This document shows positions 11,742-23,200 of a stretch of 64,000 nt of DNA, piece by piece; position 1 is the first letter of the stretch; every line of letters begins with the position of its first letter. The stretch comes from Pisaster brevispinus (lineage: Eukaryota; Echinodermata; Asteroidea; Forcipulatida; Asteriidae), in the NCBI GenBank assembly GCA_023634235.1, contig JAMKCF010000014.1, positions 6,907,001 to 6,971,000 of the forward strand. Direction: 5' to 3'. Below the pieces are notes generated by a model. It was not told the origin of the DNA and did not search any database. It worked only from the letters and a program-made list of their open reading frames with translations. The position numbers and the translations under genes are program-made.

Positions 11742-11901
11742 TACGGTGGCTGATATCCGCCAACAACAAAACACTTTTTCAGTACGGCGTTATAACGCCC
11801 TAATACGGCGTTATAACGCCGTTAGGGCGTTATAACGCCGTTGGGCGTTATAACGCCGTACTGAAAAAGTGTTTTGTTGTTGGCGGATATCAGCCACCGT
11901 A
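11742..11901. mobile_element. 160-bp hairpin MITE with 6-bp target duplication
   Basis: The two arms are near-perfect reverse complements beginning TACGGTGGCTGATATCC, and identical CAAAAG hexamers abut both ends. The core consists of four copies of the self-complementary 14-mer GGCGTTATAACGCC. It has no coding capacity. TIR plus target duplication supports a non-autonomous DNA transposon. The superfamily was not assigned, since a 6-bp duplication is unusual. Confidence 0.8.
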
Positions 11902-12158
11902 CAAAAGTCATACAACCTGTAACTGCCGTTCCAGACCTTGTGCACATGGCGTCTGTCGAGTAGGACGCCCTCGCCTAGAGGTCAAAAGGAGGATGTTTAT
12001 TGGCGTGTCAATTTGTCATCATCGATTTACTTCTAAGATAGCGGCTTGATGACGTCAGTGCATAAGATTCATACCCAGACCCAAGTTTACGATACACTGG
12101 GAAGCGACAGGATTTTAGATCTATGAGTGATGACGATTTACAAAAGAACAGGAAAGTA

Positions 12159-12558
12159 TGAAGCCCCGTTGGTGCCACTTGACAAGTGCATATATGTTTC
12201 ACTAAATGAGATGTATTTCACAGCACCGCCACTTATATCTTGCGGCTGCCACTTATTATCTAACATTAACATTGCAAAATACCGACAACAATTGCATGAC
12301 TTTACGTCCTTATGAATGACAACCTGTCCCAATGTCTGTTTTCAATTACACAACTTGAAGTTGCGGCCGCAAGATAATAAGTGGCGGCCGCAAGATACTA
12401 AGTGGCGGCCGCGAGATACTAAGTGGCGGCCGCAAGATAATAAGTGGCGGCCGCAAGATACTAAGTGGCGGCCGCAAGATATAAGTGGCGGTGCTGTGAA
12501 ATACATCTCATTCAGTGAAACATATATGCACTTGTCAAGTGGCACCAACGGGGCTTCA
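12159..12558. mobile_element. 400-bp TA-flanked MITE with internal tandem repeats
   Basis: The ends are inverted repeats of about 100 bp (TGAAGCCCCGTTGGTGCC... at the left, its complement at the right) and each is flanked by TA. This fits TA-targeting superfamilies such as Tc1/mariner. The right side has an expanded array of a 21-bp unit, and the left arm keeps about one unit. Short minus and plus open frames across it are mirror images of the same inverted repeat, not genes. Confidence 0.8.
12363..12490. repeat. 21-bp tandem repeat carrying GCGGCCGC
   Basis: About six copies of AAGTGGCGGCCGCAAGATA(C/A)T, each containing the eight-base palindrome GCGGCCGC (a NotI site). It lies inside the TA-flanked MITE, next to the right arm. 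Confidence 0.9.
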
Positions 12559-12872
12559 TAGGAAAGGCCCTTAATTGTTGACTTTGACAAAGAGTACACA
12601 ATGACACAACTTTGGGTTTTGTCGAAAATAATTTTGACAATATTATACACTAATGGTCAGTGGACCTTGACGTAGACTTTTCGTCATTCATATATCTTAT
12701 TTTTATAGTGGTCACTGTAACTCGTGTGATCAATCACGAGGAAACAGTGACAACAAAATAAAACCCCCAAACAAACCACAGGGTACCGACAACCTACTCA
12801 ACGCCGCTTCCCGGTGCCCGACCCTGATTAGTAACGATACAACCTGGGAAGCGGCAGCCAAGTTTTTTTGCT

Positions 12873-13062
12873 GACTGGCACCCCGAACAAAGATATTAAC
12901 TAATAGGGAGACCGCCAACATAGGGCTGGATAGCTCAGTTGGTAGAGCGCCAGTACGTTAATCCGGAGCTCGTTGGTTCAAGTCCCGCTCCAGTCAATTT
13001 TTCTTTGTTCAAACCCAAGTTATTTAAAATTTACCAAGTCAGTTTCCTTTGTGGTTTATTAC
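12873..13062 (+). mobile_element. tRNA-derived SINE, copy 3 (best preserved)
   Basis: The tRNA-like head at about 12924-12995 has a seven-pair acceptor stem (GGCTGGA with TCCAGTC, one G-T pair), a consensus A box (TAGCTCAGTTGGTAGAGC), an anticodon loop reading GTT (Asn type) and a B box (GGTTCAAGTCC). The anticodon and T stems are mispaired, and SINE tail sequence shared with two neighbouring copies follows, so it is a SINE rather than a working tRNA gene. Confidence 0.7.
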
Positions 13063-13220
13063 AATAAGACTCCATTATGTAAGGCGTTTATATGCTACTT
13101 TCCCGCGCTGTAAACGAACAGGCCTATTCAAATGCGCCGGCGGGTCTAGAAGAAATTAACTTTTAAATCAAATCAACTGTTGCAAACTGCTTACCAGCCT
13201 GAAGGACATCAGTATGGTAT

Positions 13221-13325
13221 AAATGCAGAAATTAGTTAGTGGCCTAACGTTTCGACCCCCTAGCAGAGTCTTTCTCGAAGGCTAAAGACAGACTCTGCTA
13301 GGGTCGGAACGTTAGGCCACTAATT
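13221..13325. repeat. hairpin repeat (TTAGTGGCCTAACG arms)
   Basis: Arms TTAGTGGCCTAACGTTTCGA and its near-complement flank a short loop containing GAAGGCTAAAGACAGAC. It is a small palindromic element upstream of the flippase gene and contains no coding sequence. Confidence 0.75.
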
Positions 13326-14197
13326 ATTTTTTTGTGTTATCAAAATCGTGTGTGTTTAGTTTCTGCTGGAAGAGGGTGATGTTGTGTATTTGTCCGAAGT
13401 TCTCCGGGAGTGAATTGCAATGTCTTGGTGCTGTTGGCAAAGGCCCTGTCCCTATAGCTGGCCTAGTTCAGGGAACACTCGAAGCATGGCTGTTAGATCT
13501 CGGGCCTGGTCTAAATGGTTGAACGGGGCGTCAACCAGGTGTAGGGTGGAGCTGGACCATGTGCCTTGAATGTGAGTTGGATTATTTTGAACTTAGGCCT
13601 AATTCACTGATTGACGAGGCCAATGTATTTTAGAAAGTATTGGGGGTGTGGTCGTATTCCAGCGGCGTAACGGGGGGGGGGGGCATGGTGCCCCTCCCAA
13701 TCGATGTCCGTGCCCCCCTGCCCACATTTTATCCATTTTTCCATTTACACGCAGACAATGTATATGTTTTTACACTAACGCAAGATTATCTATAAAAAAA
13801 TAGAAATTACATAAAAAAGGCGCTGAAAAAGCAAATGTAAACTTGACCAGAAGTGCCCCCATAAAAAAATTGGTGCTCTCCCTTGTGCCCCTAAAGTTTC
13901 GCAAAAGAGAAATGCAGAGTCTCAACAAAGTTGATCTTTTTTTCTGTTAGCGTTCAGAGCCGTTAAGTCTGTTAAGAGCGCCCCCAAGAGTGATATATCG
14001 GCATTTCATGCTGACAACAAACAGCGGCCCCGGGCCGGCAGATTCCTAGAATTTAGAGACCAGATTAACGGATGTTCGTACATAACTAGTAACGGTAACA
14101 CTGAGTAGCAGTGTTTCACACAATATCTGGCTGCTTTGTATTTCAAATGATTGTCAGGCAAACATTCAAAGTGTGAATAAAAGGCGCAGTGGTCCCG
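13326..14197 (+). promoter_or_regulatory. upstream region of the flippase gene
   Basis: Contains the likely promoter and 5' UTR of the gene starting at 14198. A GC-rich patch at about 14020-14045 (GCGGCCCCGGGCCGGC) stands out from AT-rich surroundings. A poly-G run near 13670 and an older repeat (13740-13870) lie further up. No TATA box was identified, and the transcription start is not determinable here. Confidence 0.35.
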
Positions 14198-14233
14198 ATG
14201 GCGTCTTTCTTAACGAAAGTTGTGAACACTCTG
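14198..14233 (+). CDS. ATP11B: flippase exon 1 (start codon)
   Basis: ATG in a strong context (CCCGATGG) opens 12 codons, [12 protein letters not shown], ending in phase 0 at GTAAGT. Exon 2 also begins in phase 0, and the N-terminal length before the conserved RTIFV segment matches vertebrate ATP11B. This is the reason for choosing this start. Confidence 0.75.
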
Positions 14234-17200
14234 GTAAGTTAAGGTTTACATAACATTCAATCTGTATGATGATCAGTGAGTCAGTGTGTGATGCATGACA
14301 TGTAATGTATGAGAGGTAGAAGGTGAACATACACATGTGTAGGATACATATCCTACATGTGTATGTACAGGTGTGGGTACTCCCCCTATTCTCGGGAGTC
14401 CTAGCTTGCACAGCTATTGTTGTTCTGCTTGGAACGAACCTCATGTACTCCTTCAAAATGATTTTCTTCCTGCTATCGTCTTCATGGATTTTTGAATGCT
14501 CTACTATACAGATTAATATATTATTATACTATAGTCTAAGTTACTCAAAGTCATGTCATGTGAGTTTAATTTGACAAAAACTTACGTTACCGGTACCGGT
14601 ATTTAATTAATTTTTTTACAAATATGAATGATGGCAGTTGGTAGGAGGTCAGAGGTCGGAGCTAGCCAGAGGTTGGGGTGATTTCGGTTAAACCATGGTA
14701 AAACGGCACTCAACCTCAATATTGTAGGGGTGTCATCAATTTTACAGTGCTGTTGTCATCATTGTGCACATGTTCATCATGTTCATAGTTCCATTGGGAT
14801 AAGAAAATAGTAATGTTTAAGTGAAGGCACATTACTGTGATGAGCCTTCGCATGAGGATTCACTGATTTTTCAAAAAATTCCAACCATTGAGAAAATATA
14901 GGTTTTAAAGCCTTCTCTACGACTAGGTCGCCATAGTTTTTCCTAGCCCCACTTGTGGGGCCAAGGAACAGGAAACCTGAATCCTTGGCCACACGTCAAG
15001 ACCCATGTTTTCTTCAGCTATCCGATTAAAAAATAGAGGCGCATTCCCTACGGGCGGGTCGGCGGTTTACATAAAGCAACCATTGCAATTTTCGCATTGC
15101 AATTTCCGGCCGGTGACGTCATGAATTGATTGGCACGATTAGAATCAATCCAAAATGGCCGCACTCAGTACATGTCACGAAAAATAAGTCGGAGGAAGTT
15201 TTGCATTGAAATATCTTTTAAAATTGTTATTTATTTAATCACCCAAAACACCCAGGTCAAGCTAAGAGGTAGGTGAACACATTGAGGTGGTTTAAACTGC
15301 CGACCCGCCCGTAGGGAATGCGCCTCTATTTTTTAATCGGTGAGCTGAAGAAAACATGGGTGACGACGTGTGGCCAAGGATTCAGGTTTCCTGTTCCTTG
15401 GCCACACAAGTGGGGCTAAGTTTTTTCCCAGAATGCTTGGCTGCAAGTTGATTCACATGATTTGGATCGTCATGAGTTGTGAATTGAATTCTGACAAATT
15501 CTGTTTTCAACACAGTGTTCTCTTAATGTAATTTTATGGGGCTAACTAAAGTAAATCCTTAGTGAGGCAGTGGATGTAATTGCCAGCACTGGCTAAGTTT
15601 GACTAAATGCTATCAAGCCGGCAGATAGAAAAATCGCCCTCTTTGATGCGTACATGAGCCTAGCCTAGTGGAGTCGCTCCTGCTTATCTACTGACACGTT
15701 CAGCTGACGCCTTTTTTCATCCCCCAAAAATAAGGGTATTTTTCTTTTATTATTAGAAATTTACTACTTGTATGGCATGTACGGGTATTACCTTTTCCTT
15801 TTCTGAGTTGTGGCTCCCAAGGATTTTTTTTAAGGAGAAGAGAACAAGTCAGAAATTCAAAAAGTAAAAAAAATCAGTCACGGCGCATGTTCAGTGCCAA
15901 AGTACACTGCCCAAAAGTAAACGTTTGTCATTAGTTTGTGTGCTCCTTGTGGATTGGTAAGATTGTATTGCGATACTATTTTCAATTTCAAATGTAGCAC
16001 TGAGTTCAAAATGGGCTTCAAAATGTGTTTTTTACATAAATTTTGTCCTTAATCAGTTCATACAAATGTTGTGAGGAAACTAAGCATACGTGTACCACCG
16101 ATTCTTTTTGGTTAAGTTTTATGGAGCCTTTGCAAGTTGAAACTAACTGAAACAAAAAGATTGTATCACCAAATTGGAAGTTTCAGTAGTACACTACATG
16201 TAAATATTAATGTATTCACTTACAATTCTGTCTCAGGTCTATACATAGTAGATGCAACTCCTTTTAAAATGTAACTGTGGATATAAAGTAGAGAGCGTTC
16301 CAATTCTTAATGATGGATGGAATTCTAGAGTCTTTAGAACTCACTTCTGTTTAAAATCAGTAAATTGAACTCGGATCTATATGTACTTTTTGTAAAAGTG
16401 AAGCAGTCTTAGTTTGGCAGTATGTTGCAGACATGTACAATCATTGGTGAGTGTGTTCAAGGTGTCAGTCTCTTGAGGAATTTGAAGCTGAAATATAACC
16501 TTTGTTGTGCTCTTTTTACTCTAATAGCTGTGCAAACAAAAAGATATTCCTGAAAATCGGACTATTTTTGTGAATCACAAGCCCCCTCCAACAGATGATG
16601 TCTACTTCCATCAGAAGTTTCTAGATAACACCATCATCTCATCCAAGGTAATTTTAAATTTGTAATTTTAATTAATCATGAATCATACGCAGACAAATAA
16701 TTCAACTTGTACGTCAAACTGAAAGATGAGAACTCTTAAGCCCTGTTCGCACTGGACTTATTTTGGGTAAACTAACTGAGCAAATGGGTAACTTGACCAT
16801 TTTAAGTCCAATGCGGACAGCCCAGGAAGTTTCCCTCCCAGGTAACTTACTCGGCCCGAATGGGTAGTTTAACCGAACAACTTCTGCCTGGTTAAATTGA
16901 CCAGGTAAGTTTAACCGAGCCGAAAAGTCCAGTGCGAACATTCTGGGTAAAAGCCGTCCCGGTAAAAAGCCACATCTGGTCCCCCGACTGCCGCGCCACA
17001 CGTAGTGTACACGTATATTTACACGTCCCAAGCTTGCTGTCATGCACCCCGGTCAAAGGTCACGGCAATAGCGCCCTCTTGTGTCTGTCCTAAGTTAGTC
17101 GGTTAGTTTTACCGGTCGTGTCGGTTAGTTTACCCACATCATTAATCCAAGTGCGGACGCTGGTAAGTTTCACCTATTGGAATGTTAACCACGGTCTCGG

Positions 17201-20200
17201 TAAAACATTAATCCAATGCGAACACGGCTTAAGTGAACTCTTTAACTCTTAAAATGAGCATTGTTTTCTGTTCTGTACCAAGTTTGGATACAAGCTTCTA
17301 TGAACATGGTGAAGAGAACCTCATTAGGAAAGACTGTTCACTTGATCTTAGTATGAACAATCCGTAGGGTATGGTCTGCTGAACTGTGGATCTTGAATGA
17401 AGTGTAATTATGACTTGAAATTCTTTGTTTACACATGTCCTAGCAGTGTGTCGCCTGCTCATTCAAATGTGAGCTGGCCAACCTCAATACTCTCAGTGAC
17501 CACCTCGTTCTGAAAGATTTGCCATAAATTAAATGTCTAACCAAAAACAAATTTATTGGGTGTAATTTATGAGGTTTTTTCTTGACCTTCATGTACCAAG
17601 AACTTAGAACTTGAATAGTCCAGAATCATCATAATGCATGTGATAATGTGAGGAGTGCTGCATTCTTGTCAGTTTCATAAATTTTGCTGTAATCATCAAT
17701 TGTTTTTTACCACCTCGGTCAGTTCATTAGCCAGGGGCAAACACTGCTTCCAAGTAAAAATAATACACATCTTTTTTTTACAAATTACATGGCAGAGTAT
17801 AGCTTTCTGTTGTAGTTAGCATGGTAGACAATACTAAAAAATAGCAGTGTTAGTCTGATAGATAAGACAAGAAAGGTAGTGGTAGCACTTTTTAAGACTA
17901 ACTAATTACATACAAAACTGCATTGAGCTTTCGTAGTAACAACTACTTTATCAGATGCAATGAAGGGGACAAGCCAAGTACAGTGTATATGAACAAGAGA
18001 GTAATGGGTGAATGAATCACTGACTCCACCTTTTGTTATTGGATTCATTCACCCCTTACTTTCATGTTTACATGACTGTACTTGGCTTGTCCCCTTCATT
18101 GCATCTGATAAAGTAGTTGTTAGCACTACGAAAGCTCATACAGTTTTGCGTGTACATGTAATTAGTTAGTCTTTAAGTGCTACCACTACCTTCCTTGTAG
18201 TCGTTAGATAAGTGCACATGTACAAACTTTTTGTTTATGGAGGGGTCGCTAAAAGATGATTTCAGTTAACTTGAACTTTGGTTCAGACAGTGGCATGTGC
18301 TGATTGGCAAAAACATTCCAGAAAAGTTGTGTGTTTTATGGTTTTTATTGACAACAAAATGTTTGATATGAGAATCATGAATCCTCTGTGTAGTGTTCTG
18401 TTACTCCCCTAGGTACAGGTAGCCTGTTGTGGCATCATGTGGTATCTGGAAAGTTGGATCTATTGTTTATTTTTACTTGCCTTCTGAGCTTCAATTTGAC
18501 AGGAGCAATCCAGACAAAACATTTGACTGTGTTTACCCTGGCCATTGCTCTGATCATAGAGCAAGCACCTATGATCATAGGCTGAGATAAAACTGGTTTT
18601 GCCTTCTAGAATTGTATGTGTTCCATTTTATATAACTTTTTTGAGTGTAGCCTATACACAGTGTGTGTTTTTCTGCTTCAAACAGTGTGTATATTTTGTG
18701 TACGGTAAATCACTATGCAAACTTTAGTGGTATAAAATGTTATCACATTCTAATGAATGTTTACGAGTTCAATGGTGAGAAAATTGTCATCAGTTGAAAG
18801 ATGGCATGTTCCAATTAACAAGGTGAAGGGCCTCTTTGAGTTGAATAGAACATTCTATCTTTCAACAAATGTGTTATTTGTTTTAAAAGATAACACCCAA
18901 ATAGGTCTTTGTCATTAAAACAAAAAGTCAATCACCAAAATGTACAAGATTGTATTCTGACATTCACTATGAAAGCATTTTGTACAGCGTGTGAAAGAAT
19001 GGTTTATAATTATAGTCGGTCGTGCAATGGGCTCCAGCATCTTCAGCAAAAGGACACTGATGCCTCGGTAGTGCTAACAAATGTACATGTATACATGTAA
19101 ACAGATAAAGCGTCATGTTTTCAGCCGCACTACAATCGAGCAAACAACGGGCCTACTTGTGTGTACGCATATATAGCAAGCGCGTGGTAGTACAGTGTGC
19201 AATAGTGCTAAAAGGATGCAATGAAAAATTGAAAACGCACCCTGAATAGCACCAAACTGCTGGCTTAATGACATAGGTCATGAAATGATGTTGAATAATG
19301 AATGACTTGTGACCTCTAATCCTCCAATCAAGTGACAAGGATCTATATGTACTTGGGTGTTAGACAAAACATGTTACTAAATATACCATGAATTTAATAT
19401 TGAGTTATTTTGTAACCCTAAATTATACAACTGCCTGCAGTCTGTTGAGTTTTGACTTTAAAGTCTAATCATGTCAGTGGCTTTAACTTCCCCCTAATAT
19501 AATTGATTGAAGTGAAAAACCCCTTTAGTTAATTCTTCTTGTTAGAGCTGATGATCAGTTTATCCAGTATTTGGCAGCTTTACTCTGTAATCCTTTTTAT
19601 TTTCTTTGTCTTATAGTACACGATCATCACTTTTCTACCAAAGAATCTCTTTGAGCAATTCAGAAGAATTGCTAACTTCTATTTCCTTCTCGTAGCAGTC
19701 CTTCAAGTAAGTATCCACAAAGAATATTTTCATCTATTTGCAGTACTTCACTTTTTTTAAGGCTACTCTTACCTTGTGAGTTCAGGTACAATGACTCTAC
19801 TGGTGAAAAGTAAACACTTAAATTTTCAAATTTCATTATGTAATGGTGTAGTTTGTGTATGGTTAAATGTATAAAAAAGTTTCTTCTCCCGATTTTATGC
19901 CTTTTTCAAAATAGGGTCAGTGGGTCACATCTTGAAATGAAATGTAGAATAACTACGGTCAACTCCCTTACAAGTTACATGTACTCTGTATGTGTATATT
20001 GTTCATAATTACGGTCAACTCCCTTACAAGCTACATGTACACTGTACGTGTATATTGTTCAAAACACTTTTGGTCACTTGTACATTAAGACAATATTTGT
20101 CTGACATGTTTGTTATGGTCTTATTGATTTTGAGTCACATAGTTGCATCCTGCTAATGCTTGGGTACTGAACAGCGTGGACTTTGGTCCAAGCTTGGGTG

Positions 20201-23200
20201 TGTCCCAATCTTCCAATCAATTATACAGATCTAATGCAGTATATAGATCTGTGTAGTAATTATATACAGATCTAATGAATAATGCAGTAATTACCAATTA
20301 ATACCATGTAAGAAGGAATTCAGACGGTCCTTCCAGCCTCGGTAATACAAATCATATAAACAAATAATGAACAGGACACAGTTAGTATTTTCAAATGTAC
20401 ACAGTGTGTAGGTGTGCTGGTAATTTGAGTCAAATGTGTCTCTTCAAATTGTGATCAGACATTGTGAATGACAGCTATTTATACCATTTTCATACCAATA
20501 CTGCAGAGTGGATTAAATGAGCAGTGACACTTACATAGTACTTGTCTTTATATGTGATCAATTTGACAGTCATCAAACCTTTACAAAAAGCTACATGTAC
20601 TGTACTTTTCTAGCAAATTATCACCAATTAAATGTTTGTGTATTTAATCTGCCTGGAATAATTTCACACGTAGTGCATTTGACTGTAACCCACAATCAAT
20701 TGATCTGACAATCAAAACATCATGACTAGATAATAAGTTAACATACTTACAGAAATAATAAATGAGTCTATAGACATTTAGAATGGATTGTTGTGTGTGT
20801 CTGGTGACCATGCTCTCCTCACTCTACATAATAGTTGTACATACATTACATACATGTAGCTTTAAACATTTCAGCAGATCCACCAGGTCTGAAATAAAAA
20901 AAAAGGCCTTTTCAACAAGCTGTCTCATAAAAGCACTTGGAGGAATTTGCTCAGCCATACTTTTTACACATTTGCTGATATTTGTAGAGTTTGCTACAGA
21001 TTTATTGGACCATAGCACAAACTATGAACAAAGTAATAATATTAGCATTAGCCCAGCACCAGTGGAAATAACCAATACTGTAGGCCTACAACATATTTGT
21101 TTATGATTTACAAAAATCATTGGCAGCTAGTTAAATCTTTTACATACCTTTTGTTCTACCATTAATTGCATGCTGTTTTTTCAATGAGTAATGTTTTCAG
21201 TCTAACTGCTTTTTTTAAACTGAGGGTGTGTGTGCGCACATTGTCTATTTTGCTTTTTTTAAACTGAGGGTGTGTGTGCGCACATTGTCTATTTTGCTTT
21301 TTTTAAACTGAGGGTGTGTGTGCGCACATTGTCTATTTTGCTTTTTTTAAACTGAGGGTGTGTGTGTGCACATTGTCTATTTTGCTTTTTTTAAACTGAG
21401 GGTGTGTGTGCGCACATTGTCTATTTTGCTTTTTTTAAACTGAGGGTGTGTGTGTGCACATTGTCTATTTTGCTTTTTTTAAACTGAGGGTGTGTGTGTG
21501 CACATTGTCTATTTTGCTTTTTTTAAACTGAGGGTGTGTGTGCGCACATTGTCTATTTTGCTTTTTTTAAACTGAGGGTGTGTGTGTGCACATTGTCTAT
21601 TTTGCTTTTTTTAAACTGAGGGTGTGTGTGCGCACATTGTCTATTTTGCTTTTTTTAAACTGAGGGTGTGTGTGTGCACATTGTCTATTTTGCTTTTTTT
21701 AAACTGAGGGTGTGTGTGCGCACATTGTCTATTTTGCTTTTTTTAAACTGAGGGTGTGTGTGTGCACATTGTCTATTTTGCTTTTTTTAAACTGAGGGTG
21801 TGTGTGTGCACATTGTCTATTTTGCTTTTTTTAAACTGAGGGTGTGTGTGCGCACATTGTCTATTTTGCTTTTTTTAAACTGAGGGTGTGTGTGTGCACA
21901 TTGTCTATTTTGCTTTTTTTAAACTGAGGGTGTGTGTGCGCACATTGTCTATTTTGCTTTTTTTAAACTGAGGGTGTGTGTGTGCACATTGTCTATTTTG
22001 CTTTTTTTAAACTGAGGGTGTGTGTGCGCACATTGTCTATTTTGCTTTTTTTAAACTGAGGGTGTGTGTGCGCACATTGTCTATTTTGCTTTTTTTAAAC
22101 TGAGGGTGTGTGTGTGCACATTGTCTATTTTGCTTTTTTTAAACTGAGGGTGTGTGTGCGCACATTGTCTATTTTGCTTTTTTTAAACTGAGGGTGTGTG
22201 TGTGCACATTGTCTATTTTGCTTTTTTTAAACTGAGGGTGTGTGTGTGCACATTGTCTATTTTGCTTTTTTTAAACTGAGGGTGTGTGTGTGCACATTGT
22301 CTATTTTGCTTTTTTTAAACTGAGGGTGTGTGTGCGCACATTGTCTATTTTGCTTTTTTTAAACTGAGGGTGTGGGTGTGCACATTGTCTATTTTGCTTT
22401 TTTTAAACTGAGGGTGTGTGTGCGCACATTGTCTATTTTGCTTTTTTTAAACTGAGGGTGTGTGTGCGCACATTGTCTATTTTGCTTTTTTTAAACTGAG
22501 GGTGTGTGTGTGCACATTGTCTATTTTGCTTTTTTTAAACTGAGGGTGTGTGTGCGCACATTGTCTATTTTGCTTTTTTTTTAAAACTGAGGGTGTGTGT
22601 GCGCACATTGTCTATTTTGCTTTTTCAAACTGAGGGTGTGTGTGGGCACATTGTCTATTTTGCTTTTTTTAAACTGAGGGTGTGTGTGCGCACATTGTCT
22701 ATTTTGCTTTTTTTAAACTGAGGGTGTGTGTGCGCACATTGTCTATTTTGCTTTTTTTAAACTGAGGGTGTGTGTGTGCACATTGTCTATTTTGCTTTTT
22801 TTAAACTGAGGGTGTGTGTGCGCACATTGTCTATTTTGCTTTTTTTAAACTGAGGGTGTGTGTGCGCACATTGTCTATTTTGCTTTTTTTAAACTGAGGG
22901 TGTGTGTGTGCACATTGTCTATTTTGCTTTTTTTAAACTGAGGGTGTGTGTGCGCACATTGTCTATTTTGCTTTTTTTAAACTGAGGGTGTGTTTGCGCA
23001 CATTGTCTATTTTGCTTTTTTTAAACTGAGGGTGTGTGTGCGCACATTGTCTATTTTGCTTTTTTTAAACTGAGGGTGTGTGTGCGCACATTGTCTATTT
23101 TGCTTTTTTTAAACTGAGGGTGTGTGTGCGCACATTGTCTATTTTGCTTTTTTTAAACTGAGGGTGTGTGTGTGCACATTGTCTATTTTGCTTTTTTTAA

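Noticed and set aside
12050..12057. CRE palindrome TGACGTCA as a promoter element
   Set aside because: Isolated site in a repeat cluster with no nearby gene start.
12316..12650. Overlapping open frames with repetitive KWRPQDT or SCGRHLVSCGRH peptides
   Set aside because: They are translations of the 21-bp repeat and MITE arms in both directions.
12924..12995. Functional tRNA-Asn gene
   Set aside because: Anticodon and T stems are mispaired, and it is followed by a tail shared with two other copies, so it is a SINE head.
16714..17043. 109-codon minus-strand gene
   Set aside because: It lies entirely across a TTAA-flanked element with no coding relatives.
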